From: Membranipora membranacea
Taxonomy: Eukaryota; Bryozoa; Gymnolaemata; Cheilostomatida; Membraniporidae
Length of the DNA stretch: 64,000 bases
Direction: 5' to 3'
NCBI GenBank assembly: GCA_914767715.1
Contig: OU612072.1
Location: 15,004,001-15,068,000 of the forward strand
The stretch's first letter is position 1. The number at the start of each line of letters is the position of its first letter. Shown here piece by piece: positions 33,194 through 46,044 of this stretch. The notes under the pieces were generated by a model, which did not search any database, had not been told where the DNA came from, and saw only the letters and a list, made by a program, of their open reading frames with translations. The position numbers were made by a program, and so were the translations under genes.

Positions 33194-36100
33194 ATGGCTC
33201 GGAATATTGGCAGATTTTCAGCGTTATTTATATTTGCCTTGGCTTGCTTTTGGGCAAATGCAGAAGTGATGGACTTTTGTGGATATGATTTTGGTGGTAT
33301 TGTCTACGGAGAACTACACATGAGTAAGTATGACGTACCTTTCGGTCAAAGACTGTAGTTATTTATGTGCACTTTGTAGTTTGTTTCGACATTGTTTTTA
33401 TGTTTAGATAATTGTATAAATACTAGTTCTCTTAAAATTATGCAGCTTTTGGGATTACCTCTGAAATAAAATTCACTTCCCCAGAGGAGTAAATTTTAGT
33501 TAGTGTTTAGTTTAGCTAGCGCTAGGCGTTTTAATTCTAGCAAGCTCCAATTTTTTGCTAGCATTTGTTGGATTTAGTTTATTACAAAGAGGGTGAGTCA
33601 GTTTCAGCTAGCCATTTATTTCACTACATGCAACAAGGCTAACCCATCCTCCTTTACTTTACTCCTCGGGGATAAATATGAAAGTCTCTCCGATTTCAGC
33701 CGATGCCCATGTGATGGAGAGATTAGAAGGGATGAGATCTAAAGTAGAATGTGCCACATACTGTTACGCTAATCGTACATGTAGAACTGCAGTGTACCAA
33801 CAGGATGGAGACTGCTTACTCATAAGTAACTTCACTGATTTCCTCGGTTATGAGCCGGTCGAAAACGACGTCTACGCTGACCAGATCATCGAAATGCGAG
33901 CTGCCACTGAGAAAACGGAAGTTGGACAATCGGTAGGCACATTATGTTTGTGGCTAGGGTTTGGATGAAAAGCTCGGTAGGGGTTTAGCGTAAGTTGGGA
34001 GTTTGGATTGTGCATAGTTTGTTGAGAAAACAGAAGCTGGTCAATCGGTAGGCACTTTATGTTTTTGGTTGGGTCTTTGATAAAAAGCTGTAGGGTTTAA
34101 GATATGATAAGATAAGATTGATTTATTTGGTAATATAGTCAGTGATATATTACAATGATGGAGAATGAATTTCTCTGTTGCTTAAAATCTTGATGCTAAC
34201 CGGTATAAAGCCTATTTGAAAATTTAGCGTAGGTTGGGAGTTTTAATTCTGCACAGTTTGTTGATATCCTGAAAATATTGGCATCAAATTACCATATCAA
34301 TTCTATCTTGTATTATTGCTGCCTAAAAATAAGTTTTAAACGAAAGAGAACACTAAACAATCTGGGACCTTCATTCATTCACTTTCCCCGATATTATCGT
34401 TTTGAAAGGTTTGTCTTTATTTCTTAAATTAACTAAAATCCATACTTTCATGGGCCACATCCTGCAACAAATATTATGCCTTTATAAGTTTCTTGAATCT
34501 TCAATGGAACACACTTAACATGCTTTCCTGTAGGCCGCTGTTGTATACTAAATGAACCGGCTATTTCTTTTTCATTATTGGCAGTTGATCCTAGCAAGGA
34601 GTAATAGCTGTGACTCCTTGCTCCTAGCCATCAAGTCATTTGTCAATTTCCTGTTACGTGCCCGTATGTACTAAGCCTGTCGGTGTTTCAACAACTGGCA
34701 ATTAGGCCAATGATCAATCTGCAGTTTACACAAACTCTTAGCAAACAAAAATATTATTTCACATTTAAAAGTGATCAAACGATATACTCCAAAACAATAA
34801 GCTCAAAGGTTTCCTCTCCAATTATTTTTTGTTTGTTTGTCATACATGATGAGGTCACAAGAATCTGATATGTCTCCTTCCTGATAAGATCTTTTACGTC
34901 ATGAATAGTGCAGCAAGGCATTGATTGGCGTTTTAAGACTAAATTCTACAGCGAAACGAAAAAGAGACGAATACTTAGATGTTATGTTAAATTATCAAAT
35001 TACTGATTCTCATGTATTTGTAGTCCGTTCCAGCCTGCCCGTCGACTTGTGGAGGATATTCAGTCTGCTTTCTGGACTGTTCTTTTGAGGATGAAGGGAT
35101 AGAACCTGAGGCTATGTGTATGGATATCACAACGACCCAATATAGTATGTGTCAACCCATTTCGAGTTCTCACTCTATTTGATAATTCTTAAATTGCTTA
35201 CTTTTCAAGAAAGCAGATATGGTAAATTACTGAGAGAGGAGACTGCAGTGACGTAAACCAGGGAACTTGAAACACGGATACGCAGAAAACATGTTAAAAT
35301 CCAAAATCCTAAAACACGGCTTGCAAACTAAGTCAAGCCCGTGTCAATACACCGATGCCTAATTGACAATAAAATGACTCCCCCCCCAAAAACTGTTTTT
35401 GAGAATATCATGCTATTGATGTGAGTAGCAGTAAAACTAATTCTCTGGTACTCAAATCAAATTTACCACCTCTTTTTCTCTGGTTTTCTGTCCTCTGGGT
35501 TATGACCGTAATTTTCTCAGCTAACATGTTCGATTTCCGCTCATTATCAGTTGATAGACGCTGAAAATCACACCTTCAAAAATCGTTACGAACTCCTGAA
35601 ACCAATAATATTTGTAGGTCAATAATTACTGCAAACAATACGCTGTGAATCAGCTAAATTTGGAGCTATTATTGTCTAATAATAGCATTACAACAATGCA
35701 GTTAAGCTATTGATCTTTAGACAACAAGTGTTTCTCTGCGCTTGGCAGCAGACCAGCAAAGAGCTGACCATTATTCTGTTATCTTACATTCGGAGCTGTT
35801 AAAAGCTATTGAGGTTATGTCAATATCCAATTACTATGTATTGGATAAATTAGATACATTATTTCATAACAGTCTTCAACTTAGAAAAATGATGACTGAT
35901 TTTAATATCGATTTGTATTTTTATGTTATTATGATCTGTGAAAATTTTACCAAACCAAGATTATCACACAAGTGTGATCCGATCTTGTAGTATATTGAGA
36001 AAAAATAAATACAATGCAAGGTAGGTTAACATTTGGAGACCTCACCTCCATCTACAGCATAAGTGGTGAATAGGATTCGAATAAGCAACTCCCAAATTGG

Positions 36101-39100
36101 CCATGCTGGATTCCTCACCACTACGCTGACAGCCAGCCACCATTTCTAGTTCTAGTTAATAGGCAGTGAGGAAATATCTCCTCCCTGTCAGTGTTTAGAG
36201 TTGCCCCCTTCTCTGATATAAGTACAGACTCCTTGGACCTCTTTAAAATAAACAGCATCCGTCACACGCAGGAACTTCAATCATTTTACTTCTCACAGTG
36301 CATATTATAACAGGGCGTTCTTTCACATTGCAGCTACGAATGAGTGTGGTTTCGAGCCTATGGTCCAGTCAAAGGAGTATTATCTGTCAAACTTTGATAG
36401 AGAATCAAGCTCTAGTGGTTATGAACACTTTGTAAGTGCATACTTGAGTGGTTTCACAATTCTTTTTTTTTCTCATCGAATATTGGTAATAATCTACTAT
36501 TATCAAATTGTTTTGAGCTAAGGTTATGAATTTGGAGTACATGAAAGAAGACAGAGTTCTCATGTGAGTGAGCCATCAAAATATTCTACAAGAAGTGTCA
36601 ACTCTGTCCCAAATAATCTTTATCCTATTTGATTGACAAACACTTTATTGATTTGTCTGCACAGGAGGATGCAACTCCTAATATTTGGGGTATTGATTAC
36701 ATGGTGATGCAACTCCAAATTATTTAGGATATTGATTACAAGACGATGAAACTTCGAAGATTCAAGTGATTGATTACTTGATTTTCTCTTTCTTTTTTCC
36801 AGTCAGTGACATTTGAGAAGTTGTATGACTGGACAACCCTGCATGTGAGATGGAGAGGAACATTACGTGGTGGTTATGGACACGGTGGAGGTTGGGGCAG
36901 GTGGAGAATTCTGTTCAATGGAGGTCATTGCGGTAACCCAAATTGGATTGAATCCATAAACTATAACTCTGAAAGTGATACCAGTCATCACAAAGCAACA
37001 GGAAGTAAGTCGACCTGGCTAGAATTGACGCCATACAATTCTTCACTTAAAGATTCTTTTATATCAAGTGACAGGGCATTTAAAAGGAGCAGCCGAGATT
37101 AATCTATAAAAACTCATTGCTGCATCTGGATTATACTTTTACTTCAACGTAGTTGAAGCGCTTGTGGCATATGATGAAATGCTACTACAGGCTGTCCCGG
37201 CACATTTTAAGCCTTTAAAATAAGTTGAACGCAAAGTTCGAAAAATCACTGCATGCATATATCACTTTATTCACTTTGAGCCTCTCACACTCCAAATGCA
37301 ATGTACTTGATACAATTAAAGATCAGAACTGTCATATCTGTCACAACTGTCATAGCCGTCATCACTGTCACATTGTAACATTGTCACTGCTGTAAATGAG
37401 GGAAAATTACAACCACTTGCGATGTTGTTGCTTATGTTTCACTTCAATGACAAGGTCTGTATAGATGCGACAATACAGAATGGTAGAGTTTCATCTATCC
37501 TTATCAATGTTTCTAACTGAACTCACATGTGTATTCTGTCTTACACGTCTTTGTTTCAGTCAACGGTATCTGCTATGCATTAGCCAAAGGCACATGGGCC
37601 ATCAGTCTCAACTCAGAAGTGCATAGCAACACTTTCCGGTCAGGATACGCGACGTGGGCTTCTCGCCTATTTGTGGATGAGATCGGACAGGGCACATGGA
37701 CAGGCGGTAAGAGCTCATGTATGATATGGAGATAAACTTCACTGTGTAGCTTTTTATTATCATGAGAAATCTAAAAAAATTTTGTTTCTCAAATTTGCAT
37801 TGTAATCAAGTGAATTATGTGGAGTTTTTTGATTCTTGGAATTGAATTTGTTTAAAATTACAATTTTAGAGAACCATCAAATGAGATGGAAGAGCAAAGG
37901 ATCGAATGTGTTCCATTCTTAGTGTATACCTGAGCCATAACTACCTCAAACCTTGATTCATGCTCCTAGTCGTAATTCTTAGAAAGTTCATCAGATGAAG
38001 ATATTTTATAGCACCAAGTAAATCGTGAAAGCATAACTCCCTATTTAATACTAAGTTTGATCAAAAACGATCAAGACGAGTACCCAAATGGATTGCCGCA
38101 ATTCATGGGTTTGCTAAGTTTTGTAATGTTTGTTTACCTCAAATCCCTTTAATCATTGGAAAATAGTTGTACTGCAATAAAGAATCATAGATTCGAAAAC
38201 GTTGGATATTTTTTCTAACTTCTTAGAGCCAGCTGTGAAACCCTGTCCAAGTCTGAATGACTTTAACTACAGGGAGCATGTGACGACTACCTCATGGGGT
38301 AACGAGCCAACTGTTACATTATGGGTGAGTAATCGTATCCCAGTCTCAATAAAATCAATGAAATATTTTGATATAATCTTCTTGAGAAACCCAGTGTTGT
38401 TAACATATGCCGTTGCGATTATGGTAATATCTTATTCTATCCATCAGAAACTTCTTTGAGGTCCAATCTCAAATCTTTTGCGCATCTCAATGTATCAATA
38501 TACCAAGTAGATAGTTATACATATCAATATTTACATAATACACTAATAATTTCTATTTTCAACCGACCTTGTCATCCCTACCCCTCCTAATTAACTCATC
38601 ATATAATGGTATAGAGACACCTATTCGGATTTCTAAAAACGACACCGCCCCACCAAATGGATCTTTTGACAAGTTGGTACAAATATGTAAATAACACTTC
38701 CCATTGGACAGTTGTTCAAATAGTGCATTTGCCAAACAGCCGCACGTGATTCCTACGCTTAGACCATAAGATCTTTAAAACACGTGTTGAACATAGCTAC
38801 TTAACTTAAGATACTGTTACTGTAAGATATGATGAAGTAGTAGGAAACATAATATATTACATTAATTTATACACAGTACATATTTATTTATACATATAAC
38901 AAGTATATAAAATACATATATCTATGTGACATATAGTCAAGAATATCGAAAAAAAATTAACTTGGCCATAGAGTGTCTTGAACTGTGACACTTTAATCTG
39001 ACAGTACTTACCTTTTATTCTCTACAGAACTTTGGATACACAAAGATGGAAGCTGATACTATACTCAGAATAAATGTAGATTTAACATTTCGGCAGCACA

Positions 39101-42100
39101 GTCAAGGCCAAAGCAGCAGTACCTGTGCTACATGGTATATCCTGGTAGGTGTGCTCAGGCATTCTGCCTTGTTTTGATAACTTTATGGCTTGTCCACATT
39201 GTACCAGATAGTCATCTAAGTCAATGTGAACATGTATCCCAGTGTGAACCAGCTTTTAGGGAAAAATTGAGAAGACATGGTTTGTTATTATATTGATCTG
39301 TGTGTGGCAATGTCGTACATTCTTTCAATGTTGGCTGATCGCAATGGGATTTTTTAAAAAGCACTGTGCAGCAAAACATTTCAGGCTAGTGAGCATCACA
39401 TACAATACTCTAGCATACAAGTTTCTACCCCGTTCTGCAGTCTACTGACTATGGTTCAGCACACTTTGTCTTTGCAAACTGAGAGCAGCTTGACAGAGGC
39501 AAATACTTGAGTTTTCAGTCTTCAGACTGAGATAGCGCTTGCTTCTCTTAACAATCATTTCCTCCAATAGACTGTGCTCTCTGACATACAAGGCAATCTT
39601 AGTTTCGCACACAACTCACTGCCCCCTCCCCCTCCCCTCATTGGCTTTCTTTGCCCTATATTCGCTAAATAGGGCAGACAACTTGAGTTTTGCTTATGGT
39701 GCAAATTTTTCAGCGATGGATGAACTGAGAAACTGAATAAATTGGATAATTTGGTCAACCTCTTTCTGTCAGGAGCTATGTTTTCGGTTTTATTTAGATC
39801 GATGGAAATCACTGTTCTCCTCAAGCTCATGGAAAGACAGTAGCAAACCTCGGATATGCTAATGAAGTTAACAATGAGCATAGGTCTAGTGAAGGTATGT
39901 GCTCTATAAATCACCTCCATCAATAAAGAATTTGAGAATTACTCAAACTGAAGTTTATTTCGTTGCTGAGTGATGGTTATAAAGATTTTCCAACCAATGG
40001 TGTCCAGATCAAGGGAGTTCCCCCGACCCAGCCAAACAACCACATGTGTGTGAAAAACTGAAAATGTGACTTATTCGCTTTTTATGATACAATTTGGAAG
40101 TTGCCCATATTTTAAAATGTTGAATGAAGCTCATTGAATACTCAACTTCGCATTGTTTTATTAATGAATAATCAACACAAAAGGCTAATTATTGCAGTTT
40201 AAGAAATTATCATTCACCCCAGTTTGAATTCTAAACAAGTGATTTTTTGCCGTTATACAGTTGAGGGGCATTGTGAAGGTGTATCGGCCGGATATCACAC
40301 TTTATCTCTTTACCTGGCTGGCTGCCCTTGGGGTACTGGTTACTTGGATGTGTATACTGGATGGAACAGCTGCAGGAACCGTGTCATCATTAACGAGTTG
40401 AGAAAAGCAACAAACATCGGAGCAGGTTAGCGAGCTGTAATCATCATTGTGTCTAAAATTTGGATTTTACTTTTTCGATGTAAAATAAGTGGGGTTACAA
40501 ACACAAGTCTGTCTCTATCCGAAGACTGAAAAACAGTGCCTTAAGTGCACGGCCGCCAGATTTGGCGCCAAGGTGCTCTCAGTTTGCAGATAGATCGGAG
40601 CACACCCGGGGCGTTAATTGAGCCTATTAGTCGGTGGACTGCAGAGGGATTCGAACCCAAGACCTCCAACGCTTGTAGTATGACCTGTCACAGTCTATAG
40701 ACTGAGAAAAAAAGTTGGGAAATGGTGCGGCCCTCGTTAGCATGCTCGAAACCAGTGATACTGCATCAGGATTTAAATCCAGGACCCTTACACCTGCAGA
40801 AGCGAAGGCATTCCAAGCTACGAAGCAGCTTCTTACGCCTGTTTATTTCGCTTTTTTGTCCAGTCAAATTGTTTTTGGTTCGTGCGATGCCATTTTGTTT
40901 AAAGGGCAACCAAGGTTTCACAGCATTATTTATTTGTTTAAAGATGTTTTCTAGAAAGTTTACAGATAACTTGTTGACCTCTATACATTACATTAATGGG
41001 TAGTAAATAATGTGCTAGGCAGCATCAGCTTTGTGTATTACGCAATGCAAAACTCAGAGTAGCTGCTGACTCTAAGCTGGGTAACACTTCAGTTTAGGGG
41101 ATTGTTTCAGGATGGCAAATTTTTCACTCGTATTTGTTGATGGAAAAGTTATTTATCATGACCTGAGTTATTTAGTTTGTTCTTAGGTTAACCATTTATT
41201 ATTGAACTCATTCAGGCTACTGTTAGTCATGCCATCGAACAGCCTCCGTGGTAGCTCTGACTAAACAATGGACTTATATAGCTATCAACTGTGTAGCATT
41301 ACTTGTATGATAAAATTAAGTCTTCAGTGCCCTGTCTGGCATGGTTGAGTGTCAAAGCTCAACATTAGGCTTGTCTTTAGCGTTGAGAGCTGCATTTAAA
41401 AGTTAAAATGTAAATTTATTATCAGCTGGATTGAGTAACCTAACTAATAGTAAAGTTCAAGTAGTTTAATCTCTGCAGGGTGAAAAATCAAAGTGAGTCT
41501 GAGTTAGATCTAAGGTTTTACAAACATAGGATTAAAAGCTTGGCCCTCGCATAAAAGGCAGGCAGAGCGAGTCAGGAAATCACAGTCAGCCCACTGGCTG
41601 TAGCGCAAACAAGTTATCTCTCTGACTTGTGTATGAGTTGTACTATGCTCAATGTGGTGAGTTTGAGTAGTGAACTATGGCACGAGGGGCGGGTGCCTTG
41701 ACGATAGGGACTTTGCGCCGATGAGTTGATGAAAGCAAACCTCCCTGCACTGGCTTGGCTTAGAGTATAAGCATGAGAGTGATGGGGCGAGCATTTATGC
41801 ACTGAAACAATAAAGAGTTGGTAGCCTCCCTGGTTGCGCAACAGCGTAAACACACCAATTATGTCAAACCACCGAAACTTACAAAATGCACTGAGGGATC
41901 GATGAGATTGATTGAGATGCTCAGCAACACACAGGGGTGGCTTCATGCTGCTGGGGCCGGCCATGAGGAGGTTCTACTAGAGAAGGACTCGAAACAGCGT
42001 TTGACTCATGGTTTCTAGCTGAAGACCTGTGTGTTGTGCAGTGGTACGCGCACCACTGTATGTTGTATCTATTGAATCAGCAATCCACGCTGCACTATAT

Positions 42101-43789
42101 TTCAAGACTGAAATCAGGAATTAATACTGTAGGAAAAAAGGTGTATTTGTAAATGGAACACCAGCTGAAGTTAAACCTGTTTTCTGTGGCGATGTTATTT
42201 GTAATATAGAGATCTTAAAAGGATCAATGTCTTGTCACGGCGCCTAAGAACAATAAAATCTGTCTGTTGACATATTATCGTCTTATCTCTGCATTTAACC
42301 AACCAACCGAAAAAGGGAGGTTCCAAGACATTGCTGTAATGATGATAGAGCGCAGGCTAAATATTAACAGGAATATGGAACTGCTCTGTCCTATTCTATT
42401 TTAGCTAAGTTTGAGTACCTGATGGATAAAATGTTTCACAAGAACTCTGGCTGAATAATCATCCGAATAGAATGCATGGTGCAAACTGCTATTGATCAAT
42501 GAGAAGATGTTTGAAACCCTGGTTGCCCTTCAAGCTTCTACTGTGACAAGATACAACTGCAGGTTTAGCTTCAAACAGTTGACATTGGGTTACTAGGTCA
42601 CAATTACGTGAGACCTGGCCTTGGGGACTGTCAGGCGATTGAGGCTAGAGTTTTGGGTGCTCAAACTAGAGATACCCTATGCTACAATGTTCTGGGATCA
42701 CTCCATCTGCTGCTATATATATGTTAGCATTCAGTGATGATCCTTATTTCTGTTTGATATTTACTTTAGTGATGGCACCTGATGGTCAGACATTGTATAG
42801 AGTTCCCATGTTGAACATTGTCACACACGCTCTCGGACATCCAGCTAGGGGAGAGGATGAGGCTGTTATATGGGTAAGCCAATCAGAGATAAGTATATGT
42901 GTCATAGTGAGCCAATCAGAGATAAGTATATGTGTAGTGTAAGCCAATGACATATAAGTGATAATGTCATTGTGATGAACCGAGGAGTTAGAGATATAGA
43001 GTCTCTAACTCCTTGGTTAAACCACATTCTAATTTGAGACTATTAACATTTGTATCTCTGATTGTTATTGTCGATTTAGTGTGAGTTCCTTACATCTTCC
43101 CGCCACTAATTAATAAAATTGACACCCGGTTGTCACACCTGATGGTATTCTTGCTATGTGAATTAATTCACTCTCTACTAATCAGAGATATACATGCAAA
43201 AGTATATTACACGATCAGTGTGGGGTAGCATGTCTGACTAATTTAATCTTATAGATCAGACAGACTAAGCAGACAAAATATTCTCTAGTAGTGTTGTCAA
43301 TTTAAAACAAAACATAAAACTGTATATATACTTTTTTTCAAATCAAGTTCAACCTCACTTAAATTCCGATGTTTTAATTTATATCCGACAGACAATCCCA
43401 GACTACACTAAGCTTTACTCTAGCAGTGGACTGAGAATAGCTATGAGCGCAGACTCTAGAACTTATTACGCTAACTCAGGAAGCTATGATCCCTGCTGTC
43501 GTCATTACTTCAATATTAACAACGGAGAGTGCACTGATCCGGGAACTATCGAAGGAATCAACTATCTGAACAAGAGGACAAACCTGCATAGACCTAATTT
43601 GAGTAAGTTATATCCGTCTTTGATAAAAATGTTAAGCTATGAAAATAAAAACATATTTGATCCTTACTGAGGTCTTGGGACTTTGAACTTAATTTTATAT
43701 TGAATTAAAACTAAATTTATTTACAGATTCAACATGAAATCACACTAGTTAAATCCGCCTTCAATAAAAATTTAAAACTATGAATTTGA

Positions 43790-43820
<31 letters not shown>

Positions 43821-44569
43821 TGTATTTTAACATACGTTATCATGGCGAGGATGATGAAGAAACGTATATAATGCAGCTCTTGGTGAAACTCAGCGGTACA
43901 TAAAATTGTTGTCGTAAAAATTCATGAAGTAATTAAAAGAACTGCACTGGCGTTTAGTGGTACGGCTGCATCTGGGCCTGAATTTATAGGCATTGCGTGA
44001 TGATACTCTTTGATTGGTATTAAAAATGATACGATTGTACAAAGGATGAGACTCGTTTCTTAAAATATTACTGAAATGATTAGCACAGATTGAAAACATA
44101 AAATCATTGAGGTTGGTAAGTTCCAAAGCTAAACAGCGTTTCTCATAGTTAAATTTGAGCAAGATATTGACCCTTACTGGCATCCTGAGAGACTTGGAGC
44201 TTTATTCAATATTAAATAAATATAACTAAATTTGTTTACAGACATATCATGTAATCAGATCAGGGAGGGTCCCTCCCTCCCTGGTCACACAAGATTCATA
44301 AACTAGGTAGATTAGGAATTATTTTTTCATGCTCAAAGAGGGGACAACCCTAGTAATATTTTCCATCATTTCACATTCAAGAAACTATTGTGAATATTTT
44401 AGTTGAGGGTGTGTGTGAAGGAATACCTGCAGGAACGGTGAACTTGAATCTGGCATCTGGAAAATGCAAAGGATACAGCCGAACTGGAGAATGTTACTGG
44501 GGATGGAACAGCTATGTACATCTTATAATATCTGAATCTTATGTCCAGCGTGAAATTATTCAGTTTTAG
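33194..44569 (+). CDS. Secreted PAN-like plus triple CTHRC1-domain protein
   Basis: Thirteen phase-consistent exons: 33194-33323, 33700-33932, 35024-35144, 36334-36431, 36803-37004, 37560-37706, 38227-38324, 39028-39144, 39798-39894, 40261-40425, 42770-42873, 43392-43602 and 44403-44569; 1890 nt, 629 aa. Residues 1-23 form a signal peptide ending WANA. Exon 2 encodes a PAN/apple-like domain with KVECATYCYANRTCRTAVYQ and a later Cys. Three modules follow (about 162-310, 311-470 and 470-629) that match the C-terminal globular domain of CTHRC1: module 2 has VEGHCEGVSAG and TGWNSCRNRVIINEL; module 3 has DPCCRHYFNINNGEC, IEGVCEGIPAG and WGWNS. Module 1 is more divergent (INGICYALAKG, ATWASRLFVDE). 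There are no collagen Gly-X-Y repeats. CTHRC1 is a secreted matrix/Wnt-modulating protein; a related extracellular role here is inference. Confidence 0.85.
33903..34270 (+). repeat. Tandem duplication across a splice donor
   Basis: The exon-2 end, its donor CAATCGGTAGGCAC and about 75 bp of intron (33903-34018) are repeated from 34019, with the second copy split by an insertion near 34105-34230. The copied donor is intact but follows intron sequence, so it is a potential decoy donor. Confidence 0.7.
36040..36135 (-). repeat. tRNA-derived SINE remnant
   Basis: The minus strand has TAGTGGTGAGGAA (A-box-like) and TATTCGAATCC (B-box-like). It lies in intron 3 of the CTHRC1-domain gene. Confidence 0.5.
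40530..40690 (-). repeat. tRNA-derived SINE
   Basis: The minus strand has a perfect B box (GGTTCGAATCC) and the family's GCAGTCCACC and TTTGCAGATAGATCGGAGCA segments, shared with 54150-54352. It lies in intron 10 of the CTHRC1-domain gene; the A-box end is decayed. Confidence 0.65.
40700..42769. other. Intron 10, remaining sequence
   Basis: No in-phase coding exon was found. A stretch at about 41545-41820 has a TATA-like CATAAAAGG and an AATAAA 250 bp later, but no paired copy or target duplication, so an LTR call is not supported. ORFs on both strands at 41614-42018 overlap and have no domain. Confidence 0.35.
42874..42960 (+). repeat. Short tandem repeat at the exon-11 donor
   Basis: The intron begins with GTAAGCCAATCAGAGATAAG and the unit of about 30 bp is repeated twice more, the third copy again reading GTAAGCCAAT. 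The splice donor is thus part of the repeat. Confidence 0.75.
42956..43260. repeat. Dispersed repeat, copy 2
   Basis: Starts GTGATGAACCGAGGAGTTAG, which forms a small hairpin with the following CTAACTCCTTGGTT. It is nearly identical to 53195-53500 (segmental duplication) and related to 11690-11990. It lies in intron 11 of the CTHRC1-domain gene. Confidence 0.7.
43784..44160 (-). mobile_element. LINE 3' end with (AATC)n tail
   Basis: On the minus strand the ORF contains ESHPLYNRIIFNTN and KFRPRCSRTTKRQC, a pattern like the C-terminal tail of LINE reverse-transcriptase proteins, followed by a GATT/AATC microsatellite at 43794-43820. The duplicated locus at 53985-54030 has the flanks joined without it, giving an empty site. 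It lies in intron 12 of the CTHRC1-domain gene. Confidence 0.65.
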
Positions 44570-46044
44570 TGCAACATTGCCAGTTTATTTTAGCCTTTCT
44601 GTGCCTACAATCAGAACAAATCATCTCTTTTAAAGCTTGTCCTGTTATAGACAGACAATCTGCCTTTTGAATCTCTACCAGTTGCAGCTTGTAGTCTAAA
44701 ATCTGGGTAAAGATATTTAATGATCAAACCAGTAGCCATTTTATTAGCGTACCATCCACATAGAGTTAAATACTGTTAAATTATCAAGAGGGCTGCTTGT
44801 TTTCTTATTACCTTTTGTAGCTTAGTGGATCTGTAAATCTTTTCTCGATAGTAAAATTTGCGCAACCTAAAGACATGACATTTTTTATGAAGCTTTTTGA
44901 ACTTTTTGAACTTCACTTGCAGATTTGTTGATCATCTTTGGATGTTCAATGATTTAATTTTCATCTTTGCATTGAGAGGGATTTAAACTTGATCAATTAG
45001 AATATTTTCCAGGCTATATTAAATTTCAGTATAATCAGCAGTATTATGATATTTTTGCACTGGATGAGTGCCTTTTCCTCTTTCTTTGACAAGTTCGGAT
45101 TTCTGTGCCTGTGAACAAGATTCTGACTAATGGTGTTTATAATAATTTTTGGTTTTATAGTTATTTGTGACGTTTTGTATTCCAAAAACAATGCGATTAA
45201 AATAATGCGATTAAAAGACTAACAAAATCCTAGTTTGCTTTGATGTCTCACAAATCTACCTGTTCAGTCAATGTACCACCCCGGCCTCAAAGTATGAATG
45301 CATGTTCTGGACTTTTCTTTTTTCTTAATTGTTACCAAAAAAATATATAATTTAGGAATGGTGATGATGCCTATAAGAAAAATATAAAAAAACAATATAA
45401 ATAGATTTATTACATAATGGCACTGTGGGGCAGAAAATGGGATGGTCAGAGCAGTGGAGCCTTAAAGCAGAAAATGTTAAAGAAACGTGTAAACTTCAAT
45501 TGCTTGACTCCTCTTTACAAGAAAAATTATGAAATATTCAAGATGTACCCATAGTCGTGTATATATACAAGTTATATATCATTAAATATATGTGGTATCC
45601 TAAAGCTAAAAATATAAAAAATATATCACAGTGCAATGAAATAGTGAAAACTCAGTACGTTTATAGATATATATATCTTTTATAAATTTATTATCATAGC
45701 TAATACCATTGGCGGTATATCAATATCATTGATAGTGATAAGAAGGCACTATAGGCCCTACCCGTGGGCTGTATGGGATATCATATTTAAGAACCAGTAT
45801 TTGATATGATTGTGGATCGGTTGAGTATATAATAAATAATAATGACTGAAGACCAACAGGACTTCTTGTCTGTAACTTTAAAAGATCAAAGCATGAATTT
45901 AATAGTCATTTTAGTATCAAATGCTAAAATTTTTACTTTATTTTAGCAACGGTGGTGGGGGAGGGATTGATTTTGAGGTTGATTAAAATCGGATGTCACA
46001 TCACACGCCACAACCCGGATCATGGGTGAGTTGTTGTGTCCTTC
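44570..46044. other. Downstream of the CTHRC1-domain gene
   Basis: No gene. From about 45183 onward it is the start of the segment duplicated at 60210. No strong poly(A) signal for the CTHRC1-domain gene was identified close to its stop. Confidence 0.45.

Noticed and set aside
39555-39923. 122-codon minus-strand ORF
   Set aside because: It overlaps exon 9 of the CTHRC1-domain gene on the other strand, lacks splice support and has no domain.
41545-42050. Solo LTR or promoter (TATA-like CATAAAAGG and AATAAA)
   Set aside because: No terminal TG/CA pair, no target duplication and no second copy were found.
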